Shown here: positions 1-5,117 of the stretch, piece by piece
Position numbering within the stretch: position 1 is the first letter of the stretch
Layout: each line of letters opens with the position of its first letter
Assembly (NCBI GenBank): GCA_028287415.1
Contig: JAQBPS010000776.1
Span: 1-6,061 of the forward strand
Length of the DNA: 6,061 nucleotides
Direction of reading: 5' to 3'
DNA from: Bacillota bacterium
GTDB taxonomy: Bacteria; Bacillota; Sulfobacillia; Symbiobacteriales; Symbiobacteriaceae
The notes under the pieces: model-generated
Seen by the model: the letters and a program-made list of their open reading frames with translations, nothing else
Told to the model about the DNA's origin: nothing
The model's database searches: none
Translations under genes and position numbers: made by a program

Positions 1-575
1 CGCACAGCAGCGGCGGGCCGCTCAGCGGCAGCGGGCCGCTCAGCGGCAGCGGGCCGCACAGCAGCGGCGGGCCGCTCAGCAGCGGCGGGCCGCTCAGCGG
101 CAGCGGGCCGCTCAGCGGCAGCGGGCCGCTCAGCAGCGGCGGGCCGCTCAGCAGCGGCAGGCCGCTCAGCGGCGGCAGGCCGCTCAGCGGCGGACCGGCC
201 AGCGGCGACGGCGGGCCGAGGGCGCTCGGCCCCGGCCGGACGCTGCTCGGCATTCATATCTTCCCCACGCTGGCGCGGCTTGGTGCTGCCGCCAAAAAAA
301 TCCTCGAGCAGCGAAGCCTTCGCAGGGTTCGCTTCCCGCACAGACTTTGGCGGTTCCGCCTTCTTCGCCGCCTTGGCGGCGTCAGCCGAACCCGCTTCGC
401 CCTTCTTGGCGGGAGTTCGCTTCACCGCTTCGGTGACCTTCTCAGCGGTCTTTTCGTCGATGGTACTCATATGATTTTTCACATCCACATTCAAAGATTG
501 AAGGACTTCCAGGACACGCTTGGAGTCCACGCTTAAGTCTTTAGCCAGTTCAAATACACGTACCTTTGGCTGCAC
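1..575 (-). CDS. infB: Translation initiation factor IF-2, N-terminal part (runs off the left edge)
   Basis: IF-2 is the GTPase that places initiator fMet-tRNA on the 30S subunit and drives subunit joining. Only the first 191 codons are present; the G domain and C-terminal domains lie beyond the window. Residues 1-48 form the Firmicutes-type IF2_N module: VRVFELAKDL, then SKRVLEVLQSLNVDVKNH. A linker rich in Lys and Ala follows to about residue 110, then an Arg/Pro/Ala/Glu tract that ends in hexapeptide repeats from residue 126 to the edge. The start is GTG at 575-573. A very good ribosome site, GGGGGTGATC, lies with its G-run 7 nt upstream. The next in-frame ATG (470) would remove most of the IF2_N module and has no ribosome site. 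The ylxQ stop is 4 bp upstream, so translation is probably coupled. The family assignment rests on the N-terminal module plus the operon position and is secure. Confidence 0.95.
   Translation of the reverse strand, partial: MQPKVRVFELAKDLSVDSKRVLEVLQSLNVDVKNHMSTIDEKTAEKVTEAVKRTPAKKGEAGSADAAKAAKKAEPPKSVREANPAKASLLEDFFGGSTKPRQRGEDMNAEQRPAGAERPRPAVAAGRSAAERPAAAERPAAAERPAAAERPAAAERPAAAERPAAAERPAAAVRPAAAERPAAAERPAAAV
3..200 (-). repeat. In-frame 18-bp tandem repeat encoding RPAAA(E/V) in IF-2
   Basis: Ten complete 18-bp units (3-182) follow one another in exact register, preceded at 183-200 by a degenerate unit encoding GRSAAE. Counted from the N-terminal side, units 2-7, 9 and 10 read RPAAAE; units 8 and 11 read RPAAAV through a GAG to GTG change. 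Two synonymous alanine patterns occur: A = GCC GCT GCT and B = GCT GCC GCT. Units 5-11 run B, B, A, A(Val), B, B, A(Val), so a block of about three to four units appears to have been duplicated. The array continues past base 1. Regularly spaced Arg and Glu around Pro and Ala suggest a flexible linker with no net charge. No indel breaks the reading frame. Confidence 0.95.
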
Positions 576-579
576 AGGA

Positions 580-915
580 TCACCCCCGTCCCGTTACAGG
601 CGTCAGGCCCTCTTTGACGAGGATCCCGACGATGCCTTTGGTAAAATCCCTGGACTGTATGACCACAGCGGCACGGTGGGCCTTGCCCAGCGCATCGCCC
701 AGCTCATCGCGGGTACCGACGCAGTAGCAGGGAACACCGAATCTCGTGGCCAGGCCCAGAAACTTTTCCCGAGTTCTGTCGCTGACGTCATCCGCCAGGA
801 TCAGCAGGTTGCCTTTGCCCTTCTTGAGCGCCTGCACAGCGGCGAGGTCGCCGGAAGCGGCCTTGCCGGCCCTTTGACAGAGCCCAAGCATGGATTGTAG
901 GGACTGTGGGATCAA
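580..915 (-). CDS. ylxQ: YlxQ-type ribosomal L7Ae-like RNA-binding protein
   Basis: A 111-residue protein of the L7Ae/L30e fold (Bacillus YlxQ/YlxQ-like L7Ae family), which binds kink-turn RNA; its exact cellular role is not settled. The visible family pattern is LGLCQRAGKAASGDLAAVQAL near the N-terminus, then GNLLILADDVSDRTREK, FGVPCYCVGTRDELGDALGK and AAVVIQSRDF. Length is close to the usual 100 or so. I chose the TTG start at 915-913: it overlaps the ylxR stop as TTGA (4 bp), puts eight residues before the conserved LGL, and has GGTGA 7 nt upstream. The alternative ATG (891) starts right at LGL and has no ribosome site. The infB start follows 4 bp after the stop, so ylxR, ylxQ and infB look translationally coupled. 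Confidence is high for the family and moderate for the start. Confidence 0.9.
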   Translation of the reverse strand: MIPQSLQSMLGLCQRAGKAASGDLAAVQALKKGKGNLLILADDVSDRTREKFLGLATRFGVPCYCVGTRDELGDALGKAHRAAVVIQSRDFTKGIVGILVKEGLTPVTGRG

Positions 916-1208
916 CCCTGACTCACCATCCCTGACTCCAGTTTCGCCCACACCTCGTCGGAGATGGGATGTTCCAGCGCCTTGTCCAGGCGCTTCCCCT
1001 TCACTGCCTTGGTCAGGCAATCCCTGGAGGGGCACAGGTAGGCGCCGCGCCCGGATTTCTTCCCTGCGGGGGAGTTGTCAAACTCGATGACGCCATCGGG
1101 CGTCCGAACGACCCGGAGAAGTTCCTTCTTCGGCTTCAGCTGTCCGCAGCCCATGCACATGCGCTGCGGCACTTTCTTCACTTTGGGCTGATGCTGCCCT
1201 TTGGTCAT
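912..1208 (-). CDS. ylxR: YlxR-family protein (DUF448; RNase P modulator RnpM in Bacillus)
   Basis: A 98-residue basic protein of the YlxR/DUF448 family. Members bind RNA or nucleic acid; the Bacillus homologue has been described as an RNase P modulator (RnpM) and also as a transcription regulator. Family signatures are RMCMGCGQLKPKKELLRVVR (residues 16-35) and GRGAYLCPSRDC (53-64). They carry four cysteines (18, 21, 59, 64) in a CxxC...CxxxxC arrangement that could bind a metal, although this is not a general property of the family. I preferred ATG at 1208 because AAGGGGGGTGA lies about 8 nt upstream. GTG codons at 1217 and 1211 are in frame, but the former would overlap that ribosome site. 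The gene lies 55 bp after nusA and overlaps ylxQ by 4 bp. Confidence 0.92.
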   Translation of the reverse strand: MTKGQHQPKVKKVPQRMCMGCGQLKPKKELLRVVRTPDGVIEFDNSPAGKKSGRGAYLCPSRDCLTKAVKGKRLDKALEHPISDEVWAKLESGMVSQG

Positions 1209-1263
1209 CACCGTCACCCCCCTTCAGATGAAATCCGCGTAATCGCAGCCATAAAGTTTCCGA

Positions 1264-2340
1264 TTAAGCCTCGCTCTGAGCGCCGGGTTCCAAGGCGGCA
1301 TTCGCCTGCGCCTCGGACTTGATGTCGATCTTCCAGCCGGTGAGCTTCGCGGCCAGGCGGGCGTTCTGCCCCTCCTTGCCGATCGCAAGCGAAAGCTGAT
1401 AGTCCGGGACAACAACCCGGGCAATGCGGGCGGCCTCGTCGCAGTCCGCCGAGACGACCTTCGCCGGGGAAAGCGCCTTGGACACAAAGACCGAAGGGTC
1501 CTGGCTCCACTCGACGATGTCGATCTTTTCGCCCTGGAGTTCGTTCACGATATTCTGCACCCGCAGACCCTTGGCACCGACGCAGGCGCCAACCGGGTCG
1601 ACGTTTTCGTCGCGTGAGTAGACCGCAATTTTAGAGCGGGCGCCCGCCTCGCGGGAGATGCCCTTGATCTCCACGACGCCGTCGTGGATTTCGGGGACCT
1701 CCAGCTCGAAGAGCCGCTTGAGCAGGCCGGGGTGCGTCCGCGAAAGCGAGATGGCCGGCCCCTTGGTCGTGCGCTTGACCTCGATCACATACGCCTTGAG
1801 GCGCTGATTGTCGGTGAAGCGCTCCCCGGGGATCTGCTCGTTGGCGACGATGATCCCCTCGACGTTCTTGGCAAGCTCCACATAGACCGCCTTGGTCTTG
1901 GGATCCTGGCGCATCACCAGCCCGGTGACGATGTCACCCTCCCGGCTGGAGTACTCCTCGAAGATGATGCCGCGCTCGGCCTCACGAATCCGCTGAACGA
2001 CCACCTGCTTGGCGGTCTGCGCAGCGATGCGGCCGAAGTCACGCGGTGTCACCTCAACCTCGAGGATGTCACCGAGAACGAGGGCGGGGTTCTTGGCCCG
2101 GGCCTCCGCGAGCGTCGCGTGCAGGCGCTGGTCCTCCACCACCTCGACGATCTCCTTCTGTGCGTATACCTTGTAATCGCCCGTCTTCGGGTCGATGTGC
2201 ACCCGCACATTCTGGGCTGAGCCGAAGTTCCGGCGGTACGCCGAAATCAGGGCCGCTTCCAGCGCATCGAAGAGGACCTCTTTCGCAATGCCCTTTTCCC
2301 TCGCCAGGTCTTCAAGCGCTTCAAGAATCTCGGCCTTCAT
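1264..2340 (-). CDS. nusA: Transcription termination/antitermination factor NusA
   Basis: A 358-residue NusA, which binds RNA polymerase at the RNA exit channel and modulates pausing, intrinsic and Rho-dependent termination, and antitermination. Domain order: N-terminal polymerase-binding domain (1 to about 125, with VLFDALEAALISAYRRNFG), S1 domain (about 135-200, from GDIVTGLV to AISLSRTHP), KH1 (about 205-275, with GACVGAKGLRVQNI at 251-264) and KH2 (about 285-345, with LAIGKEGQNARLAAKLTGWKIDI). The acidic AR repeats of the E. coli protein are absent, as is normal in Firmicutes; the tail after KH2 is only about 15 residues. The ATG at 2340 begins MKAEILEALEDLAREKG and is preceded by GAGAGGAG about 10 nt away. 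Upstream in-frame codons lie in the hairpin region and lack homology. The gene sits 72 bp after rimP and 55 bp before ylxR. Confidence 0.97.
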   Translation of the reverse strand: MKAEILEALEDLAREKGIAKEVLFDALEAALISAYRRNFGSAQNVRVHIDPKTGDYKVYAQKEIVEVVEDQRLHATLAEARAKNPALVLGDILEVEVTPRDFGRIAAQTAKQVVVQRIREAERGIIFEEYSSREGDIVTGLVMRQDPKTKAVYVELAKNVEGIIVANEQIPGERFTDNQRLKAYVIEVKRTTKGPAISLSRTHPGLLKRLFELEVPEIHDGVVEIKGISREAGARSKIAVYSRDENVDPVGACVGAKGLRVQNIVNELQGEKIDIVEWSQDPSVFVSKALSPAKVVSADCDEAARIARVVVPDYQLSLAIGKEGQNARLAAKLTGWKIDIKSEAQANAALEPGAQSEA

Positions 2341-2349
2341 GTCACTAGT

Positions 2350-2357
2350 CTCCTCTC
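2350..2357 (-). promoter_or_regulatory. Ribosome binding site of nusA
   Basis: GAGAGGAG lies 9 nt upstream of the nusA ATG and decides the start at 2340. Its first base directly follows the 3' arm of the 9-bp stem-loop at 2358-2378, so folding of that stem could affect ribosome access. Confidence 0.8.
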
Positions 2358-2378
2358 GCGGCCCGGGTACCGGACCGC
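2358..2378 (-). promoter_or_regulatory. Stem-loop directly upstream of the nusA ribosome site
   Basis: In the mRNA, GCGGUCCGG (2378-2370) pairs with CCGGGCCGC (2366-2358) around a 3-nt loop. This gives nine pairs, one of them G-U. No T-run follows, so it is not a standard intrinsic terminator. It lies in the 72-bp gap between rimP and nusA and touches the nusA Shine-Dalgarno. The pairing is seen directly; a role in nusA translation or mRNA processing is inference. Confidence 0.55.
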
Positions 2379-2412
2379 ACACACAAGATCCATGTATATC
2401 TGCCGCTGAGCG

Positions 2413-2895
2413 CTAAAACTCAACGCGCAGTTTGACGCCCGCAACCTGCTTACGCTCCAGGACGAGCTCCTGCCCCGTGGCCGTGCCCTCCGAGAGCCGG
2501 ATCACGAGGTTGTCGTCGACCAGGCCGACCAATTCGCCGACAAACGACTTCTGCCCGTCTATTGGAGCGTAGGTGGTTGCTGTCACCTGCCGCCCCGCAT
2601 AGCGGGCGAAGTCTGCGTCGCGCTTCAAAGGCCGTTCGAGCCCGGGCGAGGAGACTTCGAAGTACTCGTACGGAGGGTCGCGCAGGATCTCGTCCAGCCG
2701 GGAGTCCACTGCACGGCTTACCGCCTCGCAGTCATCAAAGCTAACCCCGCCCTCCTTGTCTATGTAGACCCGGAGATAACGGTTCGCCCCCTCCTTGACC
2801 AACTCGACACCTACCAACTCCACGCCCCGCTCCTCCGCAAAGGGGAGGGCTATCTCCTCGACGAGTTCCTCGACTGACTTACCCTCTTTCGCCAA
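2413..2895 (-). CDS. rimP: Ribosome maturation factor RimP
   Basis: RimP (Bacillus YlxS) helps late assembly of the 30S subunit. This protein has 160 residues with the chosen start, close to the usual 150-160. The N-terminal domain runs to about residue 88: SVEELVEEIALPFAEERGVELVGVELVKEG, LRVYIDKEGGVSFDDC, then the family signature EVSSPGLERPLKRDADF at 80-96. The C-terminal Sm-like barrel follows and ends in KLRVEF, as in homologues. The start is uncertain. TTG at 2895 agrees with homologue length and has GGAGG 11 nt upstream, a little far. TTG at 2943 would add 16 residues but has no ribosome site. The ATG at 2903 is out of frame. It is the first gene of the operon; nusA follows after 72 bp. 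Confidence 0.93.
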   Translation of the reverse strand: MAKEGKSVEELVEEIALPFAEERGVELVGVELVKEGANRYLRVYIDKEGGVSFDDCEAVSRAVDSRLDEILRDPPYEYFEVSSPGLERPLKRDADFARYAGRQVTATTYAPIDGQKSFVGELVGLVDDNLVIRLSEGTATGQELVLERKQVAGVKLRVEF

Positions 2896-2956
2896 ACTCG
2901 ACCATGCCTCCGATCCTCGTGTTAACTTGAGGAGCCAGCCCAACGGGCCAGCTGCG

Positions 2957-2984
2957 CGTATACACTGTTAATTTTTGATACCAA
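2957..2984 (-). promoter_or_regulatory. Weak second promoter candidate just upstream of rimP
   Basis: TTGGTA (2984-2979), a 16-bp spacer and TATACG (2962-2957) lie in the only clearly AT-rich stretch of the leader. Each hexamer matches the sigma-70/sigma-A consensus at about four of six positions. Transcription from here would skip the upstream hairpins. The support is composition and weak consensus only. Confidence 0.3.
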
Positions 2985-3024
2985 ACCGTTCCGGTGTTTC
3001 GTTTCCCGCGAAGGGCATGAAATG

Positions 3025-3042
3025 AGCCGGTCCGCACCGGCT
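3025..3042 (-). promoter_or_regulatory. Second leader hairpin
   Basis: AGCCGGT (3042-3036) pairs perfectly with ACCGGCT (3031-3025) around the 4-nt loop GCGG, giving 7 bp of mostly G-C pairs. CATTTC follows, which is too poor in T for a confident terminator. It may work together with the terminator-like hairpin 36 bp upstream. Confidence 0.5.
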
Positions 3043-3077
3043 TATGCAAGCGATCCGCACGCGTGACGCCGGACGTT

Positions 3078-3105
3078 GAAAAGAGTGGGTTGACACCCAC
3101 TCCTC
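3078..3105 (-). terminator. Terminator-like hairpin in the operon leader (possible attenuator)
   Basis: GAGTGGGT (3102-3095) pairs perfectly with ACCCACTC (3090-3083) around the loop GTCA and is followed by TTTTC. The stem can be extended by three weaker pairs into the T-run. In the opposite direction no T-run follows, so the signal is oriented with the operon. It starts about 35 nt after the predicted transcription start and before any gene of the operon. It could also end readthrough from the membrane-protein gene upstream. The short T-run makes its efficiency doubtful. Confidence 0.45.
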
Positions 3106-3142
3106 AAAGACTTACACAAAACCGCCCCTCGTATCCCACCTA

Positions 3143-3171
3143 ATAATAGCACGCCTAGGCGGTTCTGGCAA
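3143..3171 (-). promoter_or_regulatory. Main promoter of the rimP-nusA-ylxR-ylxQ-infB operon
   Basis: The -35 box TTGCCA (3171-3166), a spacer of exactly 17 bp and the -10 box TATTAT (3148-3143) with an extended TGC before it form a strong housekeeping (sigma-A type) promoter. Each hexamer matches consensus at five of six positions, and the -10 box stands out in GC-rich surroundings. Transcription should start near 3136. The spacer holds a perfect 10-bp palindrome, CGCCTAGGCG (3161-3152), which may be an operator. Confidence 0.75.
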
Positions 3172-3182
3172 GCAAGCGGGCG

Positions 3183-3734
3183 CTATTTCGCAGCCAGCCG
3201 TTCGTCGACGGTGAGGGGCGGAATGCGGCGCTTCAATTCGGCGGCAAGACCACTGACAGAGCTCAGGTAGCCGCCCGCCACCGGGACGACGGTGACGTCC
3301 TTGCCGGGATGGCGGCGCTGGTAGCTCTCGATCAGGTCCCGGGCGTGCGGGTCCACCCCTTTCGCCGGTACGGATGTGCCGACGGCGGCGCCCCGCAGGA
3401 CAAGCCAGAGGGTCGGGAAGGGGAAGCCGCCATTGCGGACAATCATGCCGATTTTATCCATCGGGATGGTGATCGTCTGGCGCCGGTCGAGGATGCGGAG
3501 CTCCCTGGGACCAACCTCAAGCCGGAAGCCCCAGCCCGCCGACAGGAAGAAGCTCATGAGGCCGAGCAGGCCGCCCAGGATCACAAAGACGGCGGTGCCG
3601 TAGATGCCGGTGAACAACGGGCTGTAAAGGAGAATCAGGACGGAGAGGGCGATCGGAATCAAGAGGTACAGGAATTTCTGGGTGCGGGTCAGGCCGAACT
3701 CAGCGGTCGTCTGTTCGCTTACCGTGTTGGTCAT
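3183..3734 (-). CDS. Unrecognised membrane protein, two helices plus a soluble C-terminal domain
   Basis: I do not recognise a named family. With ATG at 3734 the protein has 183 residues. Residues about 21-38 (FLYLLIPIALSVLILLYS) and 44-66 (IYGTAVFVILGGLLGLMSFF...) are two hydrophobic helices forming a hairpin. About 115 soluble residues follow. Its first part, FRLEVGPRELRILDRRQTITIPMDKIGMIV, looks like the short beta-strands of bacterial PH-like (bPH2/YdbT-type) domains, but this is only a resemblance. A weakly purine-rich GCAGCAGAG precedes the ATG. The upstream GTG at 3785 would add 17 residues encoded by a 12-bp hairpin, with GGAGG overlapping the start itself, so I prefer the ATG. The gene sits between the glycohydrolase and the rimP operon promoter, which begins 12 bp after its stop. 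Confidence 0.75.
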   Translation of the reverse strand: MTNTVSEQTTAEFGLTRTQKFLYLLIPIALSVLILLYSPLFTGIYGTAVFVILGGLLGLMSFFLSAGWGFRLEVGPRELRILDRRQTITIPMDKIGMIVRNGGFPFPTLWLVLRGAAVGTSVPAKGVDPHARDLIESYQRRHPGKDVTVVPVAGGYLSSVSGLAAELKRRIPPLTVDERLAAK

Positions 3735-3746
3735 CTCTGCTGCAGC

Positions 3747-3774
3747 CCCGGCCCGCGTGGCAACGCGGGCCGGG
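3747..3774. promoter_or_regulatory. Perfect 12-bp inverted repeat between the glycohydrolase and membrane-protein genes
   Basis: CCCGGCCCGCGT (3747-3758) and its exact reverse complement (3763-3774) flank a 4-nt loop. The minus-strand transcript would form a very stable hairpin 45 nt after the glycohydrolase stop and 12 nt before the ATG of the next gene. Neither side has a T-run. It may be a terminator without a U-tract, an mRNA 3'-end stabiliser, or a block on translation of the next gene. The structure is certain; the role is unknown. Confidence 0.65.
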
Positions 3775-3795
3775 CACTGCGCCACCTCCGCCTGT

Positions 3796-3822
3796 ATTAG
3801 ATCTGGTTGCGTCGGATCTCAA
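3796..3822 (-). promoter_or_regulatory. Weak promoter candidate for the membrane-protein gene
   Basis: TTGAGA (3822-3817) and TCTAAT (3801-3796) each match consensus at five of six positions, but the spacer is only 15 bp, short for a housekeeping promoter. The -35 box overlaps the glycohydrolase stop codon. If it is used, transcription would start near 3789, just before the 12-bp hairpin. Confidence 0.3.
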
Positions 3823-5117
3823 CGCTGCACTGTGAAGAGGCGCTCGGCCGCCTCCTCAAGCTGCAGCCGCTCGGGGATGGCTGTGGACCAGCGGCGGGGA
3901 ACCGCCTGCGGGCCGTAATAGGCGCCCGCCAGGCCGCCGGCGACGGCGCCGGTGGTATCTGTGTCGTCACCGAGGTTGACGGCCTTGATGATGCAGGCCT
4001 CAAGGCTGTCGGTGGTCAGGAAGCACCAGAGCGCCGCCTCCAGGGTCTCCACGACGTAGCCGCCGGAGCGGATTTCGGCCTCGGTGCGGGTCTGAAGTCC
4101 GGCCAGCCGGGCCGTCAGCGGCCCCGCTGCCCGCAGCCCCGCCGCCACGACCTGCTCCCGGGTCGCACCGCCCTCCAGCGCCCGCTGGACCGCCAGGTGG
4201 TAGACAGCGACTGCCGCATCAGACTCGGGATGCGGGTGCGTCATCCTGGCGATCGCCAGGGCCGGCGCCGTGTCGTTGCCATAGGCCAGGGCGGTGGGCA
4301 GGGTGCGCATCAGGGCGCCGTTGCCGCCCGCCCGGTTGCCCAACTGTTGCCGCACAGCATCTGACGCTTCTGCCCAGGAGCCGGTACGGCCGAATGCCTC
4401 CAGGGCCAGGCGGCAGGTGCTGCCCACATCGGGCGGGTGGCCGCCGTACCACGCCATGAAGTGCCTGCCCACTGCGGGCACCGGGTCCCGGGGCTGTTCG
4501 GCGATCCCCCTGGCGACCGCGAGCGCCATGGCGGTGTCGTCTGACCACTCGCCGGGTGCGAAGCCGAAGGGGCCCCCGCCCTTGATGTCGCGGTGGCCGT
4601 CCGGGTATGAGTGCCGGATGGTGGCCCGGCTCTGGAACTCCACCGTCACGCCGAGGGCGTCGCCTGCCGCCATGCCAAGCAGGCCGCCCAGGCCCCGGCC
4701 CGCCGGGGTGTCTGCAAGTTTGCGTTGAGCGTCGAACCCCGCCTCGCCCAGCCATAGCAGCCGGGGATAGAGCGCATGCCAGCGGGGCGCCCGCATCAGC
4801 CGGTTAAAGGCGAACAGCGCCGGCCCGATGCGGCGCTCCGCCGCCACCAGGACTGCCGCTTCAATGCAGAGGAGGTCGTCCGGGGTCAGCCCCGCAGGCA
4901 GGCCCACCATCACGTCGTCAAAGGGCCGCTCTGCCTTGCCGCTGAACGGATTCCGGTAATCTTCGTCGATCATGGCGATGACTGTGCGATCCAGGGCGTC
5001 GGCCTGGCCCGCTGTGAGGCCGTCGTAAAGCAGCAGGGCCCCCCGCCAGTCGGGCTGATCGTCCCAGGCCTGCTGCGACTGCTTCACGGCGACGAGGAAG
5101 GGCTGCTGCCAGTCCAA
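3819..5117 (-). CDS. ADP-ribosylglycohydrolase (DraG/ARH family) with an N-terminal extension
   Basis: A 432-residue protein. Residues about 140-425 form a complete ADP-ribosylglycohydrolase domain, a dinuclear metal enzyme that removes ADP-ribose from proteins or related substrates. Visible active-site motifs are GMAAGDALGVTVEF (148-161, with the catalytic-loop Glu160), WSDDTAMAL (191-199, metal ligands Ser192, Asp193, Asp194), GNGALMR (265-271) and NLGDDTDTTGAVAGGLAGAYYG (381-402, Asp385, Asp387, Thr388). Equivalence to the human ARH3 ligands is inferred by motif. All key residues are present, so activity is likely. Residues 1-135 are helical-looking and not assigned to a known domain. The TTG start at 5117 directly follows the TAG of the upstream gene and has AAGGAGG 8 nt upstream, which makes it convincing. 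No ADP-ribosyltransferase such as DraT is visible, so the substrate is unknown. Confidence 0.9.
   Translation of the reverse strand: MDWQQPFLVAVKQSQQAWDDQPDWRGALLLYDGLTAGQADALDRTVIAMIDEDYRNPFSGKAERPFDDVMVGLPAGLTPDDLLCIEAAVLVAAERRIGPALFAFNRLMRAPRWHALYPRLLWLGEAGFDAQRKLADTPAGRGLGGLLGMAAGDALGVTVEFQSRATIRHSYPDGHRDIKGGGPFGFAPGEWSDDTAMALAVARGIAEQPRDPVPAVGRHFMAWYGGHPPDVGSTCRLALEAFGRTGSWAEASDAVRQQLGNRAGGNGALMRTLPTALAYGNDTAPALAIARMTHPHPESDAAVAVYHLAVQRALEGGATREQVVAAGLRAAGPLTARLAGLQTRTEAEIRSGGYVVETLEAALWCFLTTDSLEACIIKAVNLGDDTDTTGAVAGGLAGAYYGPQAVPRRWSTAIPERLQLEEAAERLFTVQR

Larger units (their letters stand above)
2896..3136 (-). promoter_or_regulatory. Structured untranslated leader of the rimP-nusA-infB operon
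   Basis: About 240 nt separate the predicted transcription start (near 3136) from the rimP start. There is no credible gene here. The leader holds a terminator-like hairpin (3078-3105), a second hairpin (3025-3042) and an AT-rich pocket (2959-2984) that may contain a second promoter. CCGGTG (3040-3035) in the second hairpin could instead pair with CACCGG (2996-2991), a mutually exclusive fold. I recognise no known riboswitch, T-box or tRNA. Leader extent depends on the promoter call. Confidence 0.5.

Noticed and set aside
1..200. CRISPR-like array of direct repeats
   Set aside because: The 18-bp units are contiguous with no spacers and keep the infB reading frame; this is coding repeat.
468..470. 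Internal ATG of infB as an alternative IF-2 start
   Set aside because: No Shine-Dalgarno precedes it, and starting there would discard most of the conserved IF2_N module.
1214..1252. Twelve-codon ORF (MAAITRISSEGG) between nusA and ylxR
   Set aside because: Its stop overlaps an in-frame GTG of ylxR, which could suggest coupling, but there is no proper ribosome site and it is too short to distinguish from chance.
1684..2220. Plus-strand open frame of 178 codons opposite nusA
   Set aside because: It is antisense to highly conserved nusA codons, shows low-complexity charged composition and has no recognisable domain.
2968..3096. Leader peptide of about 42 codons starting at GTG 3096
   Set aside because: GAGGAG is only 3 nt before the GTG, the start is buried in the hairpin, and there is no run of regulatory codons.
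2879..3100. 73-codon minus-strand open frame across the operon leader and rimP start
   Set aside because: Its start lies within the terminator-like hairpin, it overlaps the rimP start out of frame, and its sequence resembles no family.
3309..3800. Plus-strand open frame of 163 codons opposite the membrane-protein gene
   Set aside because: Composition is rich in Glu, Gly and Arg as expected for the complement of hydrophobic GC-rich codons; there is no supporting ribosome site or motif.
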